Positions 31,387 through 45,202 of a DNA stretch of 64,000 nt are shown in pieces. The notes under the pieces were generated by a model. The model did no database searches. It was not told where the DNA came from and saw nothing but the letters and a program-made list of their open reading frames with translations. How positions within the stretch are numbered: position 1 is the stretch's first letter; each line of letters starts with the position of its first letter. This DNA is from Atriophallophorus winterbourni (taxonomy: Eukaryota; Platyhelminthes; Trematoda; Plagiorchiida; Microphallidae), in assembly GCA_013407085.1 (NCBI GenBank), contig JACCGJ010010805.1, positions 83,187-147,186 on the forward strand, in the 5' to 3' direction. Position numbers and translations under genes: made by a program.

Positions 31387-34300
31387 GTGAGTGCTATAAA
31401 TTTCTAAAAAAATTGTGACGAGAAACCTTTTTATAATAACGTTATTTTCATTTTTGCGTTTCTTACAGTCAATGGAGCACCAACAAAGTATGTTCAACTT
31501 CAATGAATGTCCATTACCATTAAATTTCTGTGCTTTTTATTAATTGCAAATCCGATCGGGTCGATCTAACTAGAATGAGAATCCGCTAGAAAAAATTTCG
31601 GTTTCAGTTTGCTTATTTACCGAAAATTTAAATTTCATTTTAAGATTCATATTGTTGGCCTCATTCGGTCGATGTCGACCATGGATGTACATCACAATCG
31701 CATGAATTTTCATGTTTTACAGCTTTTTGAATGACTAAACAGTCCGATTCGGGAGGATCAATCTCTCCCGCAGCGCTTGCAACGTTAGGCATAACTCTGT
31801 TGTAGGGCGTCAGTTACACGCCGGCGGCGTGATCTGCGTTCAGCAGCCAAGAACTGTATCTGATCCTCCCCAGCTTGCAGATTCATAATACTTAGATATT
31901 CATCAAAGCATTCAGTGAGAGGTTTTCATGTTTTTATGTTTAAACTGAATCTCGAAGTATGAAATTTAGCCAGATTTCAATGAGGAATTTTTACATAGCG
32001 TAGGATACTCGAAAACGATTGGCAAACATATATATGTAGGACGACAAATGTTGGAAACTGTGAATGCTACATATGTTTTTTAGGTCTGTTTCAAGTGCAT
32101 CATGTTAATAAATAAAGATATACAAGATAAAGATTTAGCGATAGAATGAGAATTTGTTCAGATAAATCGGAAACAAATTGTGAAGAGCAAAATTGTTAAA
32201 CTACTGCAAATAAACGTTTTTCATGATGCCTTATATATGTGACTATTTGTTCGTAGATGTAATACAAAAAAAATTTTCGGATATATTACACTATAAGCGA
32301 GATACATACATTGTCAGTCATGGTATTATAATTTGCTGTAGACTAATTAACACTTTGTTTAATTGATAAATTTGCTAATTTTTCCTTTCCGTCAATTTGG
32401 CGAAAAGATTAATGGAATTTGAATACATTTTCTCTCAGTTCTAACGAAACACCCCGAGCATTGGCAAAACAAGATGTGTGAGTATTCTCAAATTTAGCGT
32501 ATATCTGACTTCATATTCATCAGCTAATTACGTTCAAATGTTTTTTCACAGATTTGAATTACGTCAAAACTTGTATGTCCTGTTATCTGTTTTAACGAAA
32601 TTAATTGAGATACATTTAAATTCTTCAACAGTGCTGAAATTATACTCTCAATGATATTCATAATAATGTTCATAATATCCATAATTCTGATTTCCCTTGA
32701 GTATCAAATCCGAAGCTGCTATTATCCGTTCTATCAACGCTCACTCGTTCACTGTGAATGTATAGGTGTCTAGCATGCATAATTTTTGATATCGAATTGT
32801 TAAAGTCTTCATATGTTGTGGTGCTCACATCTCCTTTATTTGAACAATATTGGTTTCTGGTTGATTGCTATTGCCAGGTGAGGACAGTAAGATCAGCCTT
32901 GCTGAGTCTTGGGATAGTGGTATAGTTATAATCATGTAGCTGATGAATCATATTTTTCAAAGTAAACTTATATAAACGTTTTAAAGTTCATTGATGTATT
33001 TCAGTATTACACTCCAACACGATTAGTGAGTCTTCTGCAAATTAATTTTCGTTTAAATGTCTTTTGTCTCCATGGAGTTAGTTTGATATATATTTCTTTT
33101 CAATATTGCGAGCGAGATTTCCATAATAGTTTAATATATAATTATTTATATTGACCGATAGTCAACATTATTTGACAAAAAATATGGGCAACAATTTTAA
33201 CGTGACAATAGCATATAGAATCTCAATGTTCCCCCATTTAATTCAGTACATTCAATAACAAGAGATATTCGGCATCCGTTACCTTATCATATGCATATAT
33301 AGATCTTGGGAGGCTTACATTATTTCGGGTGTAAAAAGACATTTAACTTGAAGCCAGGCAACACCATTATTTCGCCGCTCGAATAAAAACAAAACTTAGA
33401 TTCTCATTTTGCAAAATCCTAATGAGTACCTTCGATTTGAACAAACGAACGCCAATATGATTTTGTAATATGGCATATGAATCAAATTCATGATTTCGAA
33501 TCAGTATAATTCCAGATTGCAAAGTAATTTAGCCAACGAATTCATACAGAATGATAAACGAATTTAAAGCGCAGTTTATGTAGTAGCATGTAATGAAAAA
33601 AGCATTGTAGACGTGAATAAAATTAATTATTGAGCTTGCAATGAAAATTCACAAGAAATGCTTCGTAGTCGTTACTTTGATAAAGTCTTCATATAGCTTT
33701 TGGTGAGTGGTAACGAGCAAGTTAAAATGTTGTGAATGAGAATTACAATTGTAATGAATAAAAAGATACTTTTTCACTTTGATAAATCTGAAGTGTTTAG
33801 AATGCTGCACTTTTTAACAAAAGGATTATTCATTTTCTACAACAAAAATAAAAAATCGGAATTATTGACATGCTGGACCGGAGAAAATCCGCTGAAATAA
33901 ATATTTAAATGAAATTTCCCTAAGACGAGGCCTTAACAAATTTTTGTAATGAAGTCATCTATATTTTCGAATGCTTAGTTACAAAAGCCTCGTATCATAT
34001 TCTTACGTCCTAATTGCAGCCTTAACCAATTGAAAGAATTGTGAGTTGTAACAAATGACTTGGAGCAAAATAGCATCTGAATTTATATACATTTTCTATA
34101 TCATTATTTGATATAATAGTGCATTGTTCTGGAACATATTATTTTAATACCAAATGTACTAAACAAAATGGGTAGCATGAATAAATAAATTATTATTTTC
34201 GTTTCGAAGACTATGTTACACTGAACAATAAATCCACCAATAGTATTATAAATATTGTGACGAATTGACATGATATTTCGATTTTCCGATAATAATAATA

Positions 34301-37300
34301 ATAATAATACCTCATTGATTTGAGTGCAAGTAGGGACACATCGCTCGTATTTCGTGGACATCTTGTAATCAAAGATCTAGAGATAAATGCTTTACAATAC
34401 GATTCTCTTTCCTAGATTAAATTGGAGTAAAATAATTCTTGATAGTTTTGCCTCTCATCTGATTTAAATGTTAGTGCGTGAACGATTTATTTGGTATTTT
34501 CAAATGTTTGTATTTTCATGTTTTACCGGATATGTCAAATTTAGAATCGCTAATCGAACTCAGTTTATATTGTGATCATGTAACGTTTTTTTTTCGTAAA
34601 TAATCATTTTTGAACCAATTTCTTTTTCACTTTTAATTCCCAATAACCACTAAAAAAGCAATTTTACAATATTTCTATTATCTGTTTCCAGGATATCGGT
34701 GATGTTTAAATAGTGAGTCATTATAAACTCTGTAATCACAATCTGTAGATAATTTCGTACCCTCTCATGAATACCAAATTTTTTTCCGAAATCATCCGGC
34801 AACATATTGTATTGTTACTATAAATGAATCATTGAGGCATAGTAATTAAAATTTATTGGCATTTCTCTACAAAACTGCTATAATTAAACTTTTCCCGTTC
34901 AATTCACAGTGAGGATGTTCCAGATTTGTGAGTTATTATTTCAACTCTCATATTGCACTTGTCAATATTGACTTGGTATCAAGTGACTCATTTGTGCTCA
35001 TATGACTGTACTGTAATTTCACCCAATATTCACACGAATCTGGGTAAAATTAATCTGCTCATTAATTACATAAATTCAAAAGAACATATTTTCCAGCAGT
35101 AATTAAATTAAGTCAGGCTTATCGATATAAGCATTTCAGCGATATATGTACAACGTACGCTCGTATGTTATTATTACGATCGAATGGTATAACGTGGAGA
35201 TATCATCAAGCATTGAGCGAATAAATATGTACTCACCCGAATTCCGAATTGCTCTGTTATATGTAAGAGAGTAGACAATGAAAATTCATTCACGAAATCA
35301 TACTGCAACCAGCGCAATAATAACCTCTGTTCAATTGAATTCGATTTGGGATGCCGCCAGATTCGACATTTCCGTAACTTGAAATGTATATTTGAAATTT
35401 TAAAGTTAGATACACTGAATCAAATGCTACTCACAGAATGAATAATGATTGAATCTACCGCAACTGTAGGAAGTTGAGAATAAATTTACACCAAATAAAA
35501 TAATTTTACTTTTTTGTTTTTCGATTTTAGTGTGAAGGCGGTAAACTCGACGTGAGTTTTATTTAGTGGAATTCAATCATAGAGAAATGTTCTAATATCA
35601 TGAGTTTACATTAGTTTTCTGATCAGCAGTTCAAATGTTCCTTAAATATAGATAGATGATTGAGTTCGGGTAAATATCTTAATGTACACCCGGAGCAAGT
35701 ATAACAATTTGTTCCGGAATAGGATTTCGTGAGATTCAAAGAAGATCTGCTTCTAATTTACACTCTTATTCCGAAACCTAGTAGTGTTTTCTTGATTTAT
35801 AAAGTTATTTCGCAAATAATGTGTTATAAATTATTTCATTTTACAGAATTGACGACCTCAAAGAACGGTAACTATACTATTCACTATTTTAAAATAAGCT
35901 ACAACTTTTTGGATTTTACAGAGAGAGATATGATTAAGTTTAAGTAAATATTTTAGTGTACACCCGGAGCGAATATAACAATTTGTTCCGGAATAGGATT
36001 TCGTGAGATTCAAAGAAGATCTGCTTCTAATTTACACTCTTATTCCGAAACCTAGTAGTGTTTTCTTGATTTATAAAGGTATTTCGCAAATAATGTGTTA
36101 TAAATTATTTCATTTTACAGAATTTACTACCACTTTGAACGGTAACTATACTATTCACTATTTTAAAATAAGCTACAACTTTCTGGATTTTACATTTTCT
36201 GGATGTTACATCTCAGATTTCCTCAAAACAAAAACAAGTAAGTATACAAAATTTCCTGTCATATTACAATACCAAATGATGTGACAAATTCTGATATATT
36301 TGTCCACACTGTTACTCATAACACAGCGAAAAAGAAAATCTGGATTTGTGAGTTTCCTATTTGCAGATATTCAAATTAATTGATAACGTACGTTTATAAC
36401 TGATCATAAAAATATGTAATATTCGAAGTGGAACGCAAATCTACAAATAATTGTATATTTGAAAACGGAATTAAAACCAGGGAACATGATTAAGTGGCGG
36501 TCAACCCACCACCACTTATTTGACCTTACCGCTAAACAGCCTATAGTACGCCTTCAGTGTTTCACGTCTCATGGGAATGACCAGGATCAGTGGCCGATTT
36601 TCCACACAGTGTGTATCCACGTCAATTTGATAAAAATGAACGCGGTCAAGGTCAGTTGACACAGCTACCCGCATATGTAAAGGTACATAACTGACAGGGC
36701 TAAGGCTATTTTTGAAGAAAAACAAAAATCAAATTAACGAGTAGGTGTAAATTGAAAAAAATTATTTACTTTCGCATCAGTGCCGAGCGGCATATTGTGG
36801 AAATTTCTGCCGCATTTACTTTATTGGCCGCCAGTCGACCTGCGTTAGTAATTCCGACCGCCTCCGCATGTAGTCGTTCGCAATACGGCTTAATACCGCG
36901 TCTTAATATTGCCAAATTGTCTAGATCGACGCTGTGGCCCGTATCAAAAACGAACTCCGCCAAGGCGGAATTACGTTAAATGGTTGATATTCCCTCACGT
37001 CTTTTGATTGTCTCCGGACACGCTTTCGGTGTTCTTCGATTCTAGTGTGAATTTCCCTGGAAGTCTGCCCTATGTAAACACCGGAACAGTCCTTACAGTT
37101 GATTCTGTAAATGCTGTTCGTAACGCTAGATAAAGGTGTCTTATTCTTGAGGTGCATCAGAACAGTGCGGATAGTTTTCCCTTTCTAATAAGTTACGCGT
37201 ATGGCCGCCTGGTTCAAAAATCGACGTATCACTTCAGATATGCATTTTACATACGGAATATAAACGGTATCTCGCCCGTTTTGACGTTTTACGAAACGTT

Positions 37301-40300
37301 TTGGATAACCGTGGTCTATGAGCCTTTGGCTCGCTTCACGGTTCGCATGTTTTCGTTCTCTTTTGTCGCTGCACAGGTGTTCTGTCTTATGTAAAATCAA
37401 ACAAGCTATGGAACTGAAGACCTACCTTGGATGGGCGGAAGTGTATCATATTACAGCATCTGTATCGATAATTTTCCGATAGATTTTTGTATTTCTTCAA
37501 AAATAGCTTTATCTCACCACCGTTATTTATGTTTTTCCCCGTGTGGGCCGCTGTTTTAACTGACCTTGACGTGTTCACTTGTATTAGATTGATGTGGATT
37601 AACGCCAATAGGAAAATCGACCACTGGTCCTGATCGTTCCCAAGAGACGTGACACACCGTAGGCGTACTATATTCTGTTTAGGGATAAGGTCCAATCAGT
37701 GGTGGGGGGTTGACTACTACTTAATCATGTTCAATGTCCTGACTATCATCCTTGGTCGGACGAAGCTTCTGTGTCAGAAGTGAAACGTTACCCAAAATCT
37801 ACTCTAACCGATTGCACACAAATTCCTTTGCATTATGAATACACGATCGGTCCCAAACATATTCCAATCGATCGCGGAATTAAAACAAATTCCCCGTTAT
37901 TTAGTTGTTGAAATATTTCAACTATTTTTCCAGAATCTCATTGCAGCAAGAAGTGTGAGTATTTTATTTCATGCATTCAATTTTACGTTTCTAGCTCAAA
38001 TTTCTTTAATGACTAACTGATAAATATTAACGGTACATATTCTATATAGCAAAAATGTAATAATCTTTCACGGGATTATCTCAAATCTTTACGCAAAGCT
38101 ATTAGGAAGGGAGCATCTACAAAAAAGCACTGGAAATGTATCGTGAAATTCTTACAATCAGTATACATATTGACCACCGGCATAAGTAATTGAATTTTTT
38201 TCGTGCCAACCTTATCCAACAGTTAGTTTAAAGTTTGAAACTATTTATAATCTGTATTCCCAGCATGAAACACGAAGTGAAAAAGTGAGTTCACGTCGAT
38301 TTAAAAACGGCCAATTTACAATTCAGACTCTACTTTCTACAACATATTTTAATAAGCAGTGTAAATAATACATTTTTAAGCATTATTCAGGGATACATGA
38401 AGGTATTTGCGAAAAATTTATAATTCTGTCCGTTAGATGAAAGCTGATTAAACAAATCTGTTACGGTCACATAATTATCTTTACAATATGCGTGTTCTAA
38501 TATTTACAAACTGTGGTTAAAGAAGTAACTAAGATTAAATAGGTAATTTCCTAGCTGTCTTGTAACGCTCACTAATTAGTACGATTATGCTTGACGTTAC
38601 TGTGGAATTGTATGACAATCGTTATAATTTTCCTGCGTTAATCTCAAGGATTCAAGAATTCAAAGATTTATGGTCAAACAGTCAATGGTTTACAACAGCA
38701 CAGGATTACGTTATGGATGAAAATGTGAAAAATATAATAGCATAAAAGGGATAGAGAATATAAAATATAAGGCTCACGAATAATGTTCGTCAGCATGTGT
38801 AAGTCCGATTTCGCTTTAAACACCGCCAATGAATGAGTGTCCACTACAAGTTTTGGTAGGGAATTCCAAAGAAATATAGCACGTATGGCGAACAAATGGT
38901 GTTGACAATTAATACTGGAATTTGGGACGTTAAAGGATAGAGTTTGTCCGCATCTCACTTCTCCGTCAAACACATCAACCAATAGTTGTAGTGAATGTAC
39001 TTCGGAAGACACAATACTATAGTTCAGAATATTATCGCTTCCAATCCTCCTTCGGGTAAAGTCACAAATACCCAAACGTCTCAATCATTCGGTGTTCGGA
39101 ACATTGCGATTGATTCCTCGATAAAACTGTCAAAATGCGAATATCCGGGACATGAAAGTATGATCACATGATGGAAAAATGATATTCGAATATTTTGGAG
39201 TCTTCTTCAGTCTGTGATGTGTGCACGGTCCAGAATGCGCCATGAAAACCTGCAGCATTCGATACACACGCGTTGCATAACATTATTTTTTGCTAAACCA
39301 TAACTGTTTACGAACACTGCGACACCAATACCATTAGGCTCATGAAACCAGACAATTTTCAAACAATTCGGTTATCGATTTTATTACTTTGATTTAGAAT
39401 TAAGGTAAAAGGACAATTGTGAGTCAATTTTTATCGTGTGACTTTATTTGCATTCTCTACAATTTTTTTAGATTGGCGCCATTTGAGAAACGATTTGTCT
39501 AGATTAAACTATTCGATCGACATCAAATACGCTTTTACATGTTCGTAGTTACGGGCAAATTCTTTTCTGGTAATTATTCGTCAAATTCCATGAAAATAAA
39601 AAAAATCTCATATTAGCGTTATATACCAATTTATCGCAGATATAAAGTGACGTGAAGCAAATTTCATGTCGATTTATTGTTTTATAGCGCGCTTTGTACA
39701 ATCTCACACTTAATTTCATCATTTTATTGGACACATGCGTTCTGTTAGTTCACAGATTTTACGTTTTGTATTCACTCGATCAAGGAGGCGAAGAAGAAAC
39801 TAATTCTATATTGATTATTTTTAATTGCTCTCGCGTGAAAGTTTTACTGTTTAATCTAAATCTTTCATTTTGTATACTAGCGTTTAGTTTGGACATTTTT
39901 CTGTATTTTTATTACATTCTACGTTATAACATGCAAGATTATGAAAACAGAAGATTTATTTAGAATAGTTGCAAATAAACATGTTTATTTCTATCATTCT
40001 CGGACTTTCTTAATCGGTATACTTACTAAAATTGATTTGTATGTTGAACGCTAATTATTGTCAAAAACTTCATTTACCACGTAACAATGAAAGTCACATA
40101 TCAAGCCTGTTAAAATTTCGTCAAGTTATATGATGCGTACATTTAAGTCGCGTGTCACTTTCTCTGGGATGTTAGATGACTTATTTTTGTGCTTTTCGGT
40201 AGACAACAAAACATTGGTTCTGTTCCGTTTGTACTCATATCGTAGAAGCAGCACGATCGAAATCTGCTTCCCGAAAAAACCAGTGAATATGTTTTATATA

Positions 40301-43300
40301 ATTCGCGAATGAATGCACTAAACACAGGTATTTGAACAAAATATTCATAAATGTATGTATTTTATTACACGCAGCCCACACTTAACAAATGTGTTTTACC
40401 GCACGCGCTTTGTTTGCATATGTGAATAAACCTGTTGTTTGCACTAAGATTTACCAATATTAGCCTAAATTTCATATCTCAGAATAAGAACGTGTTATTT
40501 AAGCATGATTATTCAAGCGTGTGGATAACATGAATATACTATTACCGATCAACCTTAGAAATGAAATTAAGAGCTTTCAGAGTTTTATTCGACAGATCAC
40601 ATTTAACACCAAGCATTTAATTGTTCAATTAATAAGCAAACAATATCAACGTTAATATCAGGCGCTTAAGGGATTTAACGAATAGTTTCATGTGTTTAAA
40701 TCATTTTTTTTCCTATTTTACGCAAGATATTCCGTGCGGTATGAACGCATGTAAGGTTTTATATTTACAACCTTATTTTGAACTAAAAGTTTCTTATTTT
40801 CACACAAATTATTTAAAATGTTCTGCGTAAACATTTGCTGCGCTTTGTTTTGTAATTTGAACTCATATAGTGAAGTTTGAGCCCAAAGGAAATCTGCAAT
40901 ATAATATTGCATTTTCAAGTTTATATAAATTAGTTGTATTAAGCGCACTGGTTTAATCGATACCCGATAAACCAGAATATTTTGCTTCTGCAACGATTAT
41001 CGGGAAAATGTCATACACATTCGGAGTTATGATCTCAACTGGCAGTTTGCTTTGAATGATAGTATTTTTGGGTTTCTTTAAGTTTCTGATTGATAGCGGA
41101 CTCAAAGGAGATGAATTATGGACGTGTAAAATTTCGTCGTCAGATTTATTTTTATTCATAAAAGTATTCATTTTTCATTGAACGTGTCAAAGATAAACAT
41201 ATTTTGGACAAAAGGTCACCTGGATCAATTTTCACAGTGAGACGTCAATATGAAGAGCAAGCAGGATAATATTAAATAGAATTAGGCGTGCATGACGTTT
41301 CTTTTACTCAAGCAAATTTTCGTGAAGATATTTCATTAAAATCATAGGTTAATATTTCATAACCTTGTTCGAATCGAAAGTCTGCGCTTCGCTGACGACA
41401 AAGATATGGTTCTGTCTACAAGAGGCATCGAAATACAACTGATTTTGTGAAGAGAATTAGAGAATGTTCAATTTGGATGATTTTCCGTATTATATTGGCT
41501 TAGTGTACATCTGAAATTTTACCGACTGGGAAAAATGAACGAAACATTTGATAAATTCAAAAGGTGAATTATATAAGGAGTGCTGATGGATAAATAGCTT
41601 TTATTGACACTAAAACGTTTCGGGCAATTCTATGTAGGCAACTGGTAATGGATAAACGGAAATAACAGAAAATGTTTTGGCAACTTTAGCTTCAGAACGC
41701 CTGATTTTAAGATTAGGCTTCATAGCTGAATAGTGTCATGATTCACTAAATGTTTTTAATTGTCAAGCATAATTTAAAGAATAGATTCTATCTATCATTA
41801 TGTTCATCTTTCGGGAATAAAATGCAGTGTTTAAACAACTGATTCAGCACTTCAAACCGACAACCTGATAATCATAAATATATCTGAGAATGAACGTTTG
41901 TGAAACGTCGGTTTTAATACAGTGGTATATTATCTTTCTACTACTTATTACTTCTTAATGCTTTCAGCTACCGAGACGTATCAAAGACTATGTGAGTCGA
42001 CCTCATTTAAATGTAAACTCGCTAACGTACGAACGGCTTATATTGTCTGATCGAAACATACAAAGCATTTAAAATGACTCTTAAAAACGCGATAATTTTG
42101 CGTACACACTGTTTCGAAAACAATGGGATATTTTGCACTCAAATACTGTTTTGTCAATTTCATCAGCGATATATTGACATCACCTAATGTAGGAATAAGC
42201 TCATTTACATGCATTTTCATCAAACGCACTCACCGGGTTTCGTGCTGTTTTCACTCCTCAGATAGGGGCGATATTAACATGAGCCGCATGCGCTTGAAAC
42301 ACTGTCGCGCTTCAACGATAAGGTTGGATAAGTTTGGTATATATGCCAGTATAAAAGCGCAAATTGCTTGCCATTCTTTCACGGTTTCAATCGCATGCGG
42401 ATTATGATCCTACTGTCACTACTTGATGAGTGAAAACAGCACGAAACCGGTTGAGGTGAGTGTGTGTGTGTGATCTAAATGGTATCACAATTTGAAACGC
42501 GTAGATTATTCATGGCATCGCTTCATGCATTTCAATATATTTTTCTTTTATAACGAATCTTCTACCCTCATTTAACGAGTTGAAGGGGGATTTGGATAGA
42601 TATAATTGCATTCACGATTATAGCTTGGACATTTCCAGAAATTTGACTGAGTCGAACGCCATCCACGTCGTCAGGAGCTTAAGGTAGCAAAAATCTGTGG
42701 TACACTTAAATATTTGTTGTGGCTCTAGTTGTTAAGTCACCACACAAGAGTTAGAGTAAATGGAGTGCTTCTGAATATGAATACAGCGGAGTCTTGCACG
42801 GATCTGTTGTATTTGCGCTTCATCTTCTCATCTTTATAAATTATTTCCCTACCTGATGAGTGCAAACAGCACGAAACCGGTCGTGGGGTGTGAATGACGG
42901 AAAAGCATGCAAATGAATATTTTATTGACCACTCTCTTATGTCGTCGAAATTTATTCTCTTCGTGGATAATGTGAAGATGTTGTTGCTAGTGAATTCAGC
43001 AGAAGACTGTGAGAAAGTGGAAATGTTTTAGCTGAACTTATCTGCATGGGATGCTGTGAGTGATGTGACAGTTAACACACGAAAACCCATGTGACTCCAC
43101 ATTCGCCAAATTATGTCTTCGATATATCGACATTTGAACTGTAACTCGTTATGAAGGTTGGTTTAGAACGACAATTTAAGTATTGATTAGTGGAATCCTG
43201 AATAGCACGATTCACTGCCAGAATGTATATAGACAGTCGGATATATTGCTCTGTTCAATAAAGTATAACACAGCACAACAATGCTAACAAAGTTTTTCGC

Positions 43301-45171
43301 GATTCTCCGTACACCGTAAGATTGCGACGTCTAGGTCTTGTGACATTGCACAAATGAGAATACGGAGCATAATTTCTCTTGTCCATAGTATTGTGACTAC
43401 CGAAACACATCCACTATGGCAATTGATTCAAGTGTTCAATGGGAAAGCAACACTTGGACATATCTTATCCCATTGTATCGCAAGCTTACGTATTGACGGC
43501 CGAGTCACTTTTAACCGTACATGCTATATTCTCTTGAAATTCATTACCTCGACACTTGCAGGTGTTTTTGTAAATTAATTGGATTTTAACCTCAAATCCA
43601 TGAAAACGTGAATACTCAAATTATGCTAATCGTAAACCCACCATAGCTTAATAGCTGACTTGTTTCAAAAATGATGTGTTGCTTTCTGAACAAAAGTGGA
43701 TAAAGGAAATATCCTCATTTGCGTGAAATTTCGTCACGTACGTCCCAGACATAAAGAAAATATATTCCGCGAAATATATGACGACCAAAGTTGGAGCTTT
43801 ACTTTATTGATGGCCGACTTTGTAGTATATTTGGTATCATGTAATCGTTTGACACAATGAGAATAATAACTCAAACATATCTAGCGTATTTGACTAATGC
43901 ATTTTATGCTATTGAATTAAAAGGTATGATTTGGGAAATCAGCTGTGAGTTCCAACATAACATGATAATTAGGATTCCGGTTAGCTATTACATTTATGAA
44001 AGTAAGCAATGTGTGAATGATATCATTTATCGGAGGAACAGGTAATGTATTAATTGAGATTTTTATCGTCTGCGCGAACCCACCATCAATAATCGAATCC
44101 AACAGAAAGAGGCAGCGTGGCTGGCAGAGTCTAACATTACGAATAATCGGTGTATATGTTTTATCGAAACAGTCATTGACATATATTACTTGAAACTATT
44201 TGGAGCATAAGTCCGTATATATATGCGCTATGTATACTAATGTTTACTGTTAAATTCCGGGATATTGGGAATATACTATCAATCCTTTTTGGGTAGTAAT
44301 GCTAAATGATGCGGCACAATCTTGAGGCATTCAGTATGTTCGTGTGTCAATCTATACAGTGAAAACAAGGTGGCAAGGTAGACAGACTGATCTAGTACCA
44401 ATAAGAAGGTTCGGTTTAGAATCCACTGCACTTGCCTCCTTTTAATAATGCGTTTGAAACTGCTCTTCATTAAACTTTTGCTTAAAGTGAGTAAGGATAC
44501 TGTTTTTAGAATGTAACAACGTCCGAATGGTGATTTTGATATCTGCTTCGGAATCGTCGTCTAAAATAAGCATCAATCCGAATACGTGGAACAAGAAATC
44601 ATTCAGCTGGAGTAGTCTTTTAGTGATATTCCCCATGGAGAGTGCTCAGCTACTGTTTATGTTCACGATATTTATATGTTGAGATTCATTTAAATCCTTT
44701 TTCCTTAATCGCAGTGTTTGGACCGCAAATGAACTGTAAGTTTTTGAAATTGTTGTTTTACACGATCCACTTTATTTCATAATTAACTGTGAAATTTTAC
44801 GCATTCGTTTACAGTCAATTCTTAGCACCATTAACGTAAGTATACTGACAGTAATTTAATTTATGTTGGATCTGCGTAAATAAACTTTCGTACAAATAGA
44901 CAGGTAGTATGAAAAAACCAAATTTATAAAAGAACTGACTAACTCAAAGACGGTAATTATTTGAGACTTCAAGAAATTTGGTTTGGACGCAGGAAGTTGA
45001 GAAATCAATGCCTAGCAGGATTAGTAGCGGAAAATGTTTTCAGTCTGTTGCATTCAAATGAATACATACATATGCAAACTTGTATAAATATATACATGCA
45101 TACATACGTACATACACACATACATGCATACATGCATGATATATATATATAATAATATATATATATATCTA

Positions 45172-45202
<31 letters not shown>

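Larger units (their letters stand above)
35660..36207 (+). repeat. 274-bp tandem duplication carrying exons 10 and 11
   Basis: Two direct copies (about 35660-35933 and 35934-36207), nearly identical except in the exons and the 3' parts. Exon start positions differ by exactly 274. Confidence 0.88.
36478..37875. mobile_element. Penelope-like derivative in intron 13 of the micro-exon gene
   Basis: Bounded by GGAATTAAAAC at 36467-36477 and 37876-37886 (11-bp target duplication). It has a GIY-YIG fragment on the minus strand (36766-37400, with CSGVYIGQTSRE) and an inverted flank with a hammerhead motif, ending with the plus-strand start of the Penelope ORF (MNTRSVPNIFQSIA at 37835-37876). The layout is the same as 18690-20150, so it is the terminal segment alone, a non-autonomous copy. 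Confidence 0.85.
41174..42570 (+). repeat. left arm of 1.4-kb inverted repeat
   Basis: Matches 45870-47292 in inverted orientation over its whole length with scattered changes. It holds exon 17 and two degenerate hammerhead motifs in opposite orientation (42226-42270 minus, 42416-42462 plus). Confidence 0.88.

Noticed and set aside
33482..33514. 19-nt stretch between AATCAG and GTAATT
   Set aside because: The length is not a multiple of three and would break phase 2.
33697..33702. Possible 6-nt exon (CTTTTG) before GTGAGT
   Set aside because: Phase fits, but the acceptor lacks a pyrimidine run and six bases are too little evidence.
36367..36387. 21-nt exon-like stretch between TTTGCAG and GTACGT
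   Set aside because: In the expected phase it contains TAA.
38392..38403. 12-nt exon-like stretch before GTATTT
   Set aside because: Contains TGA in the expected phase and has a weak donor.
39694..39963. 89-codon frame in intron 16
   Set aside because: AT-rich, no recognisable domain and no start context; fits chance.
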